Assembly: GCA_910584645.1 (NCBI GenBank)
Contig: CAJUAU010000024.1
Coordinates: forward strand, 1 to 45,182
Source: an uncultured Eubacterium sp.
Lineage (GTDB): Bacteria > Bacillota > Clostridia > Lachnospirales > Lachnospiraceae
Length of the DNA stretch: 45,182 nucleotides
Direction: 5' to 3'
Below the pieces are notes generated by a model, which saw only the letters and a list, made by a program, of their open reading frames with translations, did not search any database and was not told where the DNA came from. A program made the position numbers and the translations under genes. Positions 31,351-40,622 of the stretch are shown in pieces; position 1 is the stretch's first letter; the number at the start of each line of letters is the position of its first letter.

Positions 31351-32202
31351 CTAAATCCCTTCTATTTCTTCCAGCTCCAGATCAGGCAGCGACTCAATGA
31401 TAATCTCATAATCCTCAAAGGTCTTTGGATCTTCCACTTTGGGTTTCACATTTACCAGCCTGTGCACCTTTGCAGATGAATACTGTCCCATCGGGCAGTT
31501 GTGCTTCCACCAGTATACCCTGCACACTTCCATGCTGCCATCCGGTCTCGCCGAAGAGCTGTCATTTACGAACAACGTCCGAAGTGCCTCTTTTATTTTT
31601 TCCGCATCCTCATCACTGAATCCTGTTTTTTCAGCCAGCTGGTGATTAATGCTCCCCTTTACGACATACAATGCAGAATGAACTTTGTGTTTCATTCCCA
31701 TCGTGTCCGATGACTTTTTATTTTTATCCTTTGTCTCACTGTTGACACTTTTCGTGATCTGCATACTGTCGACCGAGACGGGCAGCACGCTAAAAGCAGA
31801 GTGTACTGACACCGGTCCCCGGACGCCGACGGATACATTGCCATCCTTAAATGCAAAAACCTGTCCAAAACTGCGCACATCGATCCAGGTCCTGCATGCC
31901 GCTTTCGCATATGTATCCCGGTCCTTATCCTTCTGTGCTTTCTGCATCTCCTCATTGCTCTTTGCCCGGTCCGAGAGACTCTCACATTCATCCAGAGAAC
32001 GATCCTCACTCTGCACAAATATATTCTCGCCCATATCCTGCAGCCGGTTTCTGATCTTGCGCTTAATGCACACGTCGGAGATCTCTCCATAGCCGTCATA
32101 GGTCTCCCGGGGACGGTTGCCGTTCAACGGATCTCCATTCGGATTTGCATTTTGTACCATCACTAAAACTTCAAAATCAATTTTATTTGTAAATTCACCC
32201 AT
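31351..32202 (-). CDS. cas7: Cascade backbone protein Cas7 (Csd2)
   Basis: Cas7 subunits polymerise along the crRNA. The 283-residue protein opens with FEVLVMVQNANPNGDPLNGN, the hallmark of Csd2, and contains GVRGPVSVHSAFSV. ATG 32202 is chosen because AAGGAGAG lies seven bases upstream; a further in-frame ATG at 32223 precedes that site. It sits between cas8c and cas4 in the standard I-C order. Confidence 0.97.
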   Translation of the reverse strand: MGEFTNKIDFEVLVMVQNANPNGDPLNGNRPRETYDGYGEISDVCIKRKIRNRLQDMGENIFVQSEDRSLDECESLSDRAKSNEEMQKAQKDKDRDTYAKAACRTWIDVRSFGQVFAFKDGNVSVGVRGPVSVHSAFSVLPVSVDSMQITKSVNSETKDKNKKSSDTMGMKHKVHSALYVVKGSINHQLAEKTGFSDEDAEKIKEALRTLFVNDSSSARPDGSMEVCRVYWWKHNCPMGQYSSAKVHRLVNVKPKVEDPKTFEDYEIIIESLPDLELEEIEGI

Positions 32203-32223
32203 TTTATCTCTCCTTTTCTGCAC

Positions 32224-34155
32224 TTATTGTTTTTCCTGTTCTTTTTTCTGAAATGCCTGTTTCATGTACTCTGTCTGCAGGTAATATGCAGGCAGGTACA
32301 TCTCCGACAAAGGCTTATTGTCAAAGCCGGCTCCTGCAAGATGCACCATAATCTCTTCCGTCCACTCTTCAAATTTTTTTAATTGAAAACCATTTAACTT
32401 CTTCTCATACGGGATCATATTCTGTTTTATGGTTTGAAAGGTTTTAGCGGGTCTGCTGCTGAAGGCATTCCAGTAACGTCTTGCATTCGTTGTACGCCCT
32501 TCTTTTACTTTACCATTTTCGTCCCGCTCAAACATAGCGCGCTGCTCCATAAGATCATATACTGCTAACAGCCTCCCAAACAAAACATTTCGGTCCTTTA
32601 CATTATCCTCCAGAAATTTATCCATAGTCTTGCCTCCCTTCTCGTAATAAAATCGGATCATTGCACACGCAACACATAACACATCGTTATACCATACAAA
32701 CGGATTCATTGATTGCGGCATGGACGCTCTCCTCACCGCCGCCCTGACAATGTCTGAGGGGATCTTTCTGCCCTTCCCAGTAATGAATGGAAGCAGCCGG
32801 TTTGTGACAGCCCGGATCAGTTTACTATCTGCTTCCAGCCAGTTTGACCTCTGTGTGCCAAAGGCAGCCAGCGCCATGTCACGGGGTGACGGTGAACACT
32901 CGCATAGGATATTCTTTTTACCGCCATCCGTTTTTTCCACTGTTATATAACGGCGCCATTTACAATGTTCCTGCCAATATAACAGAGCATCCATATACTG
33001 CTTACCGCCCATTTCATCATAATAGCAGATCGACATCCTTCCCGTCGTCGCCGCATCCAGCGCGATGACTGCAATACGGTCATCCACTTTGATCTTACCG
33101 GCATATCCCCGCACTGCAAGGTTAAATTGTTCCGCAAAATATTTTCCGGTATCCTGTTTATTTTTGTTCTCTGCCTCCATGTCAGCCAGTATATTGAAAT
33201 CAAACTCGAAATCATCCAGATCCCCATAGGCATGTATGGAATCTTTCATCATGTCGGGAACTGACATATCCCGGTTTGACATCCAGCAGACCACCGCTGA
33301 ACCATCCCGCGTGTATCCCTGTTTCTGGATCAGCCATTTCAGGGCATTATGAGCCTTTTGTGACACCACATATCCGACAGAAACCGCCTGGTCTTTCGAG
33401 GCAAATCTGCCCCGGTAAGTAAATCCCTCTTTATCATTTCCTGAGATCAGTTTTGCCTTATCACCGCTGTTGCGTATCTTGGAAGGATGTTTTTCCGAAC
33501 AGGCGCCCATCTCTCCAGATACATAGCATAGCTCCATCTGTCCCGCCTTCTTCTGGTAATACCTGTCGAATATCTCATACAATTCCCGGTTTTTCCATAC
33601 CTGGGGCGTGTCATTTCCGTAGACGATAAACCTCACATTGGCGCCGGTCTGCCCGGAACCCTGCAATTTTACATTGTCCGTAAGCCTTCCGCTTTCATTC
33701 AGCTCCAGTGTATGATCCTGAATCAGATCATGGATCAGCGATTTTTTCTGTAGATATTTGCATATCGTCTGCACCATAGGGTGCGTGTCCTCAGATTCCG
33801 CCCAGTCCTGCAGCTGTTCCATATACGCCTCGTAATATTCTTTTTTCTTCTCATCTCCTGTATATAACGCGTAGTCCCCCGCCACATAACAAAGCTTGTC
33901 ACACAGCGGGTGTGGCGCAATTCCACTGCTTCTCGCTGCGGAATCCTCTGTCACCGGGATTATTGTGACGACATCCGGCCCCTTATCGAGTTTTTTCGAG
34001 CCTAGGAAATTCCCCTCCTCATCCAGCGTCACTTCGATCTGGGCGTTAAAGGTAGAATGGGAAAGGGGCAGCAGCACAGGCTGGTCATTTTTTATCACCC
34101 CCGCCAGTTCTGAATAGACATCATATGTATCAGCCAAGGTCTTTAACCATGCCAA
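32224..34155 (-). CDS. cas8c: Cascade large subunit Cas8c (Csd1)
   Basis: Cas8c recognises the PAM and helps recruit Cas3; in type I-C an internal start within this gene can also make a small Cas11-like subunit. The 643-residue length and motifs such as IAPHPLCDKLCYVAGDY and WLIQKQGYTRDG match the family. The start is taken as TTG 34155 (read MAWLKTLADTYDVY), because GGGAGG lies eight bases upstream. An ATG at 34179 has no good site. This makes a 26-bp overlap with cas5. No clear internal Cas11 start was proven by eye. Confidence 0.95.
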   Translation of the reverse strand: MAWLKTLADTYDVYSELAGVIKNDQPVLLPLSHSTFNAQIEVTLDEEGNFLGSKKLDKGPDVVTIIPVTEDSAARSSGIAPHPLCDKLCYVAGDYALYTGDEKKKEYYEAYMEQLQDWAESEDTHPMVQTICKYLQKKSLIHDLIQDHTLELNESGRLTDNVKLQGSGQTGANVRFIVYGNDTPQVWKNRELYEIFDRYYQKKAGQMELCYVSGEMGACSEKHPSKIRNSGDKAKLISGNDKEGFTYRGRFASKDQAVSVGYVVSQKAHNALKWLIQKQGYTRDGSAVVCWMSNRDMSVPDMMKDSIHAYGDLDDFEFDFNILADMEAENKNKQDTGKYFAEQFNLAVRGYAGKIKVDDRIAVIALDAATTGRMSICYYDEMGGKQYMDALLYWQEHCKWRRYITVEKTDGGKKNILCECSPSPRDMALAAFGTQRSNWLEADSKLIRAVTNRLLPFITGKGRKIPSDIVRAAVRRASMPQSMNPFVWYNDVLCVACAMIRFYYEKGGKTMDKFLEDNVKDRNVLFGRLLAVYDLMEQRAMFERDENGKVKEGRTTNARRYWNAFSSRPAKTFQTIKQNMIPYEKKLNGFQLKKFEEWTEEIMVHLAGAGFDNKPLSEMYLPAYYLQTEYMKQAFQKKEQEKQ

Positions 34156-34876
34156 AAGCACCACCTCCCTCAAATTCATCTAACCCCGAAAAATTTTTTC
34201 CAGGCACAAAGGGTTTCTGCTTTTCACTGCGCAGGATACGCCGGATCTCACATTCTTCGGGCCGGGGAAAATGAATGATGCCCTTTTCCATCTGTGCATT
34301 CCACAGACGCACCGTCATTTTTCCCTTCTCTTCTTCCCGTACAGCTTCATCAGGATAGGTAATACCATGAACCATAATACCAAAAGAGAGGTTTGTCTCA
34401 TCATATTCCCCTTTCCCCTCATCCAGGGGACAGGGCTCTACATATCCCTGGCACTCCCTGGCTCCCAGAAAGATATCCCTTCTTCCGCCCCGCTCAAGCA
34501 TTCTCCTGGCGATGTCATAATGTTTATTCTCGTTCCTGTCATGGGCCAAGTCCGGCCGGTTCTCATTCCATTCAAAATGTGCCCTTACCCGGTACTCCAC
34601 ATCCCGCAGATAGGTATAAAGAGACAGGTCATTTCCGCCACTGTATTTGATGGGCCGGATCCCTTTGGACTCTGTCTGGATCCATTTCATGATCCGGCAT
34701 TCGTCAATGACCCACGTGATCGTTGGCTTCCAATAAATGGACTCCGTAATTCCCTTGAGCGCCTGATAGGTGGGTATCTGGTAACTGCATTTTTCCCCGC
34801 CTGTCTTGGACAGGGGATCTGTAAACAAGGCATATCTTCCAAATACGGTGTACTCGATGATATTCGGTTTTTCCAC
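34130..34876 (-). CDS. cas5: Cas5 (Csd5/Cas5c), pre-crRNA processing nuclease
   Basis: In type I-C, Cas5 cuts the pre-crRNA and caps the 5' handle, since no Cas6 is present; none is seen here. The 248-residue protein reads VEKPNIIEYTVFGRYALFTDP, then SYQIPTYQALKGI and IKYSGGNDLSLYTYLRDVEYRV split across the RRM core. The start is GTG 34876, eight bases after AGGAGG. A longer in-frame ATG at 34978 would run back into the cas3 end and lacks a site. It overlaps the cas8c start by 26 bp. Confidence 0.96.
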   Translation of the reverse strand: MEKPNIIEYTVFGRYALFTDPLSKTGGEKCSYQIPTYQALKGITESIYWKPTITWVIDECRIMKWIQTESKGIRPIKYSGGNDLSLYTYLRDVEYRVRAHFEWNENRPDLAHDRNENKHYDIARRMLERGGRRDIFLGARECQGYVEPCPLDEGKGEYDETNLSFGIMVHGITYPDEAVREEEKGKMTVRLWNAQMEKGIIHFPRPEECEIRRILRSEKQKPFVPGKNFSGLDEFEGGGAFGMVKDLG

Positions 34877-34956
34877 TCTGTACTCCTCCTCTCGTAAAAT
34901 TTTTAATTGACTTGATGCTGGGCAAAATCCCTTTTGGCCCTGGCAACATTTATATA

Positions 34957-37401
34957 TTAGAAAATAAGTGGTTCCCATTCTGCGGTGATCCCACGCTCTT
35001 CTGTGTAAGCTCCGGGAGCTGCCACCATATATAATCCGGGGATATGCTCACTGACACGCTGAATGAGCCCATCAAATTTCTTAAACTGATTTTCTCTCAC
35101 ATTTACCGTATACCTCTGCGCCTTTCGTATGCACTCTTTTATTTCTGCCAGGTCCGATGCCTGCCGGATGTCCTCCAGGATGTTATTCCCTTCTTTGTAT
35201 GGCACGATCACGCCAAAGGAATGATCGTCAATCACCCGGTATTCCCGGCCGGCTGTTTTGTACGCCTGGTTCATACAGTTCTTTTTCTCCGTACAAAGAA
35301 AACCATTAGATAAAAGTTCCATAATACTTGTATCCATTTGCCTTATCGGGAAGTTCATTTTATCTTCGGAATTCAAATACAACTTTTTAAAATATTGATG
35401 CATCCATGTTGGCGTCAGCAGACTCTCGCCACTGCCGCTTTTCTGGTAATCATAAAGAATCTGATCCGTTACACCGATATTACGCAGTAATTCTTCCATA
35501 TTCCCGGTATTCTCGCCTTCAAGCTGGATCAGTTTCAGGACCCCATATTTCATCTCACCATTTCTGTTACACCGCCCGGCGCTCTGGGCCAGGCTGTCAA
35601 GTCCGGTCATGGAGCGGTATACACATTCAAAGGAAATATCCACTCCCGCCTCTATGAGATTCGTACTGACAACGACAACTCTCTCCTGTCCCTCCCTAAG
35701 CTTTTTCTTTACCCCTTCGATCTTGTCGCTCCGGTGCTCCGCACATAGATTTGTCGTGAGATATTCCACATGTACAGGCAGCTCTTTCAATATATCATAC
35801 AATTTTCCTACCGCTGATTTTGTATTTAATATCACCAGGATGGAGCGGTACTTGTCTAACTGACATTTGATCTCATTCCCAAGACTGTCAAATGTATATT
35901 TCTGCCCAAGCTCAGGAACATGTATTTTCACCCGTTCAAACCGGGTAAACCAGGCCGCCGCATTCTTTATCATATACTTAGGTTCACTATAACACACAGG
36001 GTACACCGCATCTCCCAGCGCTGGCTGTGTCGCTGTGCATAAGATAATATCTGCGTTGCACACCGCATTCAGGAAATTCATCATCTGATTAAATGTGTGG
36101 ACACATTTGACGGGCATAGACTGAACCTCATCAATAATAATAACCGAATTTACCAGCCTGTGCATACGGCGAACAGACTTGCCCTGGTCAGAAAAAAGTG
36201 TGTTCATAAACTGCACAAAGGTGGTGCAGATAAAAGGCTCCTCCCAATTTATATCCTGTTGTGCAAACCGGTTTTTCCGGTAATCTTCCTGCTGGTAATC
36301 CCTATCCTCATTGGCCGTATCTTTGATAACAGAAGAATGATGTTCCAGGATCCACTCCTCCTGGCCGATGGCCTCCCGGAACACTTTGGCATTCTGTTCC
36401 GTGATACTAATATAAGGCGACACATATATAATACGCTCTGTCTCAGGATGCTGCCTGCAGTACTCCAGGGCATATGCCAGGCTGCTCAGCGTTTTTCCTC
36501 CCCCTGTCGGGATTGGCAGACAATAGATCCCCGCCGGGTGCTTCGCAAACTCTCTGCACTCCTCCTGCAGCCGGTCTCTTGCCTCCATGATCGCTCTTTC
36601 TCTGTCCGTCAGGTCAGAATGGCAGATAGAACAACGCTTCTCCTTCATATAGGCCTCGAAGTTCTCCCCAGCTTTCGCAAATATTTTTTTATGATCCACA
36701 TCTATGTCCTTAGACAGCGTGTCCACATCATTCATGAAATCCGTAGTAGCTTCCCAATCCGCATCGATTAATACAGACAACAATAACCGCTGCAGAGAGG
36801 CGAACAAAAAAGACCGGCAGTCGGATAATATTTTTCTTTTCTTTCGTTTATCCTCAACTAATATTAGAGGTGTTATCATCTCAACTACTTTTTTCATTTT
36901 ATCCCAGATCAGATCAAATTCCTGTTCCGCCTTTACAAAAACCTTGTCTGGTTCATACTGTAGGAGATAATCATGCTCGGCATTACGGCAGGCTTCCTCA
37001 TAATCTTCCACTTCGCTTAATCTTTTAGAAAATAAATCTGTCCGCTCTTCATTTACACAGTCAAATAATCCATGATGGGCAGCCACCGCGTAGGTACCCA
37101 GCTCGGTAAAAACCTTTGCTTTCAAAGAGTTCTCATGGTTTCTATCATATATATATTTTGCCCCGGTGGAAGCATGTCCGATCTTTCCCCGCAGTTTTTT
37201 TCTCTCCCGCTCATCCGCATGAATATAATCATCAAATTTCTGTTTATTTTTTCCCATATCATGGAATATTCCACATAAAGACATGATCTGGGAGATCCCA
37301 CATCTCTTTCCCTTTTCCCTGCACAGATACGCGGTTTTTTCCGTGTGCTCCGCTACGGACTCCTCCCTGCCGGACCCATCATCTGAAATATGTGCTATCA
37401 A
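34957..37401 (-). CDS. cas3: CRISPR helicase-nuclease Cas3 (HD + DExH)
   Basis: Cas3 unwinds and degrades target DNA. The 814-residue protein has an N-terminal HD nuclease (EHTEKTAYL, GIFHDMGKNKQKFDDY, AAHHGLFD), helicase motif I in PTGGGKTLSSLAYAL, motif II IIDEVQSMP, and motif VI in SAGRCNRNGE. All key residues are present, so it looks functional. The start is TTG 37401 (read MIAHISDDGSGREES) after GAAGGAAA. It is the first cas gene, 80 bp before cas5. Confidence 0.97.
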   Translation of the reverse strand: MIAHISDDGSGREESVAEHTEKTAYLCREKGKRCGISQIMSLCGIFHDMGKNKQKFDDYIHADERERKKLRGKIGHASTGAKYIYDRNHENSLKAKVFTELGTYAVAAHHGLFDCVNEERTDLFSKRLSEVEDYEEACRNAEHDYLLQYEPDKVFVKAEQEFDLIWDKMKKVVEMITPLILVEDKRKKRKILSDCRSFLFASLQRLLLSVLIDADWEATTDFMNDVDTLSKDIDVDHKKIFAKAGENFEAYMKEKRCSICHSDLTDRERAIMEARDRLQEECREFAKHPAGIYCLPIPTGGGKTLSSLAYALEYCRQHPETERIIYVSPYISITEQNAKVFREAIGQEEWILEHHSSVIKDTANEDRDYQQEDYRKNRFAQQDINWEEPFICTTFVQFMNTLFSDQGKSVRRMHRLVNSVIIIDEVQSMPVKCVHTFNQMMNFLNAVCNADIILCTATQPALGDAVYPVCYSEPKYMIKNAAAWFTRFERVKIHVPELGQKYTFDSLGNEIKCQLDKYRSILVILNTKSAVGKLYDILKELPVHVEYLTTNLCAEHRSDKIEGVKKKLREGQERVVVVSTNLIEAGVDISFECVYRSMTGLDSLAQSAGRCNRNGEMKYGVLKLIQLEGENTGNMEELLRNIGVTDQILYDYQKSGSGESLLTPTWMHQYFKKLYLNSEDKMNFPIRQMDTSIMELLSNGFLCTEKKNCMNQAYKTAGREYRVIDDHSFGVIVPYKEGNNILEDIRQASDLAEIKECIRKAQRYTVNVRENQFKKFDGLIQRVSEHIPGLYMVAAPGAYTEERGITAEWEPLIF

Positions 37402-37449
37402 TTATTTTCCTTCTCCCTGGCTCATTTTACATACCAAATATTCCCTTAA

Positions 37450-37478
37450 AATATAACACAATTTCTATATATTTTAAA
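37450..37478 (-). promoter_or_regulatory. Candidate cas operon promoter
   Basis: Minus strand TTTAAA (37473-37478), 17-bp spacer, TATATT (37450-37455), between the cas3 start and the upstream hypothetical gene. The match is weak. Just upstream are two direct copies of TGTCGAA (37504-37498, 37494-37488), ten bases apart, i.e. one helical turn. Confidence 0.4.
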
Positions 37479-37525
37479 GCACATTTTTTCGACAAAATTC
37501 GACATAACACATGAGAATCAGTAAC

Positions 37526-38176
37526 TCATCCATGGAAAAACGGAGCAGAAAAATCATTCAATCCATCAGGACAGCATTCTTTGCAGCATCGGTATCTCTT
37601 ATATGCCCATTCATCTGAAATATCATAGGTGGCATAGTCTCTTTTTCCCTGCACAAATAAGCAGTCCTTCCTGGAATGATAATAGCCCTTTCTCACATAG
37701 ACCGGCTTCTCAGCTAAAATGTAATCTACTGGTCCCAGGCACTCCTTGTTCAATTCCCTAAACCATGTCTTAAAATCCTCACGAGTGAATTTTGTTTTTT
37801 CTTCTTCACAGATTCCATTTTCGTTCATGCTCTTCACCGAAATAAGTAAAACCTGATCCTCAAACCTTGTCCCCTTTTTGGCATAATTTACTAAGTACAA
37901 GGAACCACGCAGGTCCAGAGCCGCCCTCCACAATGACAAAAATTTTCTTTTGTTTTTTACCCAGTATCTGTTAGGATGGCTTGTAAATGGTGTAGTGTTA
38001 TGCTTTTCCATCTGGTCTTCTTCACAGAGAAGATATTCCATAATGATAAATCCCTTCTGTGGATGTTTCATAAACCTGTCAAAGTTTATTGCAGCAGTCA
38101 CATCCCCATCCAGCATCTCTTTCGCAAATATAAATCCGGACTCATCATCATGCCCTAATGCTTTACTTTCTTCCAT
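37526..38176 (-). CDS. Hypothetical Cys-rich protein upstream of cas3 (216 aa)
   Basis: The 216-residue protein has no family that I recognise. It contains AAINFDRFMKHPQKGFIIMEYLL (broken over a strand and helix), an RGSLYLVNYAKKG region and a C-terminal segment GYYHSRKDCLFVQGKRDY followed by RYRCCKECCPDG, which looks like a small zinc-binding domain. AAGGAG lies ten bases before ATG 38176; a more upstream ATG at 38197 precedes that site. It lies 124 bp before cas3 on the same strand, so it could be a Cas accessory gene or an unrelated neighbour. Confidence 0.6.
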   Translation of the reverse strand: MEESKALGHDDESGFIFAKEMLDGDVTAAINFDRFMKHPQKGFIIMEYLLCEEDQMEKHNTTPFTSHPNRYWVKNKRKFLSLWRAALDLRGSLYLVNYAKKGTRFEDQVLLISVKSMNENGICEEEKTKFTREDFKTWFRELNKECLGPVDYILAEKPVYVRKGYYHSRKDCLFVQGKRDYATYDISDEWAYKRYRCCKECCPDGLNDFSAPFFHG

Positions 38177-38274
38177 AAATAGTATTCTCCTTTTCATTTT
38201 GTTTATGATATCACCTTTGTATTTTCATTTTCCATTCTTGGCATAACCTATTTTCCTGACGTGAACCTTCCCTC

Positions 38275-38964
38275 TTATAAGTGAATGTTATTTTCTTCTA
38301 ATATCCGAGCCATTTCAAACATTAGTCCTAACTCATAAACGAAAGGCTCTGAACCATTTTTCAGAGATCTACTATTTATTGGCTTATTGGTTCCAATTTC
38401 CATATATTCTTTTCCTGTAAATCTAAACTTTTCCAATAATGGTTTTATATCTTTAATTTCATTTACAATAATCTCACCTTCACCATGAACTATTGCTGAA
38501 TTTACAGAATGATTTCCATTAGTAACGATAACAAGACCTGTTGGCTTCACCATACATGCTATGATATTTTGTGAATGAACATTACCGTCAAAAGGATTTC
38601 CAGCTAAATGATTAATCTTGCTTAGCGCACCCATTAATCTTGAATTATTCCATACGCATGATATTATCGGAGTCGTTGATATATTTATTTTTTCATTATG
38701 TATTGCGTCATGGTCTAGAAGGTCTAATAACAGGCTGTTTTTCACTTGATTAATATAATCAGCATAATTCCTATCATTATAAAAACATTTAGTTAACAGC
38801 TGCCCTTGTATAGAACTAGCCACAAATTTAATAAGTTTTTTAATAGTTAAAGGATCTGAATCTTTTACAAATTCTTTAAAATATTGTATAAATTCCTCTG
38901 TACTCTCTTCTATACTGACCTTCTCCGCTATGTCATTTTTTCTTTTTAACCATTTCATCATCAT
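38275..38964 (-). CDS. Hypothetical protein (229 aa), DUF6710-like
   Basis: AAGGAGGAG precedes ATG 38964 well. The product has a basic start (MMMKWLKRKND), a helical region, and a C-terminal domain with GALSKINHLAGNPFDGNVHSQN (as two motifs), LVIVTNGNHSVNSAI and a Gly-rich GEGEIIVNEI. I associate this with proteins labelled DUF6710, with low certainty, and know no function. The gene is AT-rich relative to the cas genes. It is upstream of the Cys-rich gene and on the same strand, with a 98-bp gap. Confidence 0.55.
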   Translation of the reverse strand: MMMKWLKRKNDIAEKVSIEESTEEFIQYFKEFVKDSDPLTIKKLIKFVASSIQGQLLTKCFYNDRNYADYINQVKNSLLLDLLDHDAIHNEKINISTTPIISCVWNNSRLMGALSKINHLAGNPFDGNVHSQNIIACMVKPTGLVIVTNGNHSVNSAIVHGEGEIIVNEIKDIKPLLEKFRFTGKEYMEIGTNKPINSRSLKNGSEPFVYELGLMFEMARILEENNIHL

Positions 38965-39119
38965 GATCACTCCTCCTTCTTAACTACTAAAGATACCAAA
39001 AACTTATAAGTTGTTCCAACAACATGTTTAAAACAAAACTTCATTTCACCACTTTTATTTTAATATCAATAGACCATTATACTATGAAAAATATTTACAC
39101 ATCGGCAAACGTTTCAAAA

Positions 39120-40376
39120 CTAAGGCAGCTCATTGTGATCAGCAAAGCGAAGCCAGGATTCCAGCAGACTGTCTTTTATCATATCATAACCTGGTTTTAT
39201 CATTCCGGTGCTGCTGGTATAGATATTATATGTCTGCCATGACTCTTCTGGTATTTTATCAGTATAATCCGTAATTTTCTTGTCTTTCGTGTTCCACTTT
39301 CGCTCTTCAAAATCATCTTCCTCACAGACACACTCATAGATACACCATTTTTTCGTTTTTCTATTTTCAATGATCACTTCGGCCAGCTGATCATTGTCCA
39401 GATCCGTAACGGCATATCGGATCTCATCCTCTGTCTCCGCCTTATCCCTTTCGCCAAGACCAGCCACATATTCATCCATGGAAATACTGATTGAAGAAAA
39501 CTGCTGAAGAAACTCATCTGTCAGTCCTTTCTCCCGGTCGGACTGGTAATCATCGCGAAGGATAAAACTTTTCCAGACAGCGCGTTCCAGATTCCAACCC
39601 CATAGTTCTCCAGCTTCTTTTTTGGAAATAGGCATTTTGGAAAAATACATTGTCTTTTTCTGCATACTGGAAAAATCTTTTGTGATATCATTTTCCTGGC
39701 ATTCTTCACCAGCTGCATTATAATAGTGGAATTCATTATCTTTGCTGGCATCAAAAGTATGCCTGCCAATTTTTCTGAATGAGACCCCTGATCCTTCTGG
39801 TACCATATCCAGCCAGTTTGCATCCGCATCATCCTGGGACACAAACAATGTGTCCTTTACGATATAATGGTACTGGCCATGGGAGGGATCATAATAACAG
39901 TCTGCTTTACCTGTACCTTCAAAAATTTCCCAGAAGGATTCTTTTCTGGGGAGATCCCCCTCTGCTGTCCATTTCTGCAGTTTCTCATTCTCTGTTACTT
40001 CGTAAATAAAAGGACCATTTTGTTTTTCTTCACCGGATACCACAATCTCAAGATAACCATCCTGGTCCAGATCCATCACAGAATAGTAAGGTCCATTTAT
40101 TGTAACGCCGTCGTCATTCTTCTCAACATGGGTATCCTCCCTGAGCCAGATCTCCTCATTCCGTACGATGGTACAGATCTGGTCATGGATCGGAGGCGCT
40201 GCTTTTTTCTCAGCCACTGCCGCGCTGCTGGCACTTCGGGTTTTGTCATTCACAGCCGCACCACTGGCGCTCCGGTTTACTGCTGTTGGCTGCGAATAAC
40301 CCCCACACGCCGTCAGCAGTGAAAGAATAATAAAACAAGTAAAAAAATAAGTAGGTTTTTGTTTATTGAAAGTCAT
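39120..40376 (-). CDS. Secreted lipoprotein with FG-GAP/EF-hand-like repeats
   Basis: The 418-residue product has a lipoprotein signal (FFTCFIILSLLTACGG, lipobox LTAC) and a low-complexity linker with two copies of RSAS(G/S)AAV. Two calcium-loop-like segments follow, YSVMDLDQDGYLEIVVSG and YAVTDLDNDQLAEVIIEN, as found in VCBS/FG-GAP or dockerin-like repeats. The ATG at 40376 has GGAGG nine bases upstream; the frame extends to 40436 without support. It resembles, in style and linker, the lipoprotein at 25615. Function unknown. Confidence 0.75.
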   Translation of the reverse strand: MTFNKQKPTYFFTCFIILSLLTACGGYSQPTAVNRSASGAAVNDKTRSASSAAVAEKKAAPPIHDQICTIVRNEEIWLREDTHVEKNDDGVTINGPYYSVMDLDQDGYLEIVVSGEEKQNGPFIYEVTENEKLQKWTAEGDLPRKESFWEIFEGTGKADCYYDPSHGQYHYIVKDTLFVSQDDADANWLDMVPEGSGVSFRKIGRHTFDASKDNEFHYYNAAGEECQENDITKDFSSMQKKTMYFSKMPISKKEAGELWGWNLERAVWKSFILRDDYQSDREKGLTDEFLQQFSSISISMDEYVAGLGERDKAETEDEIRYAVTDLDNDQLAEVIIENRKTKKWCIYECVCEEDDFEERKWNTKDKKITDYTDKIPEESWQTYNIYTSSTGMIKPGYDMIKDSLLESWLRFADHNELP

Positions 40377-40521
40377 GTCATTGTACCTCCATATCGGCTG
40401 ACTTATATTAGTCCCCTGTTTTACAAATTGTACCATATTATTTTTCTAATGACAATGAATTCCGAACCCGCATGACAATAACAACCTGTTCTGTGCCAGC
40501 ATACTTTAGGACTTCCTCCAC

Positions 40522-40564
40522 AAAAAAAGACAGGATACCTCATGCTAAAGTTCCTGTCTTTTTT
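40522..40564. terminator. Bidirectional terminator
   Basis: AGACAGGA / TCCTGTCT stem flanked by A and T runs of six or seven bases on both sides. It lies 58 bp beyond the lectin gene stop and about 145 bp before the lipoprotein start. Confidence 0.88.
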
Positions 40565-40622
40565 ACATCTGACTGCGATCCTATGATATGCCCAATAAAC
40601 ATCTGGCCGGTTTCCATCTATA

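Noticed and set aside
34877..34978. Longer N-terminus for Cas5 starting at ATG 34978
   Set aside because: It would overlap the cas3 end and lacks a ribosome binding site; GTG 34876 has AGGAGG at the right distance and fits the family length.
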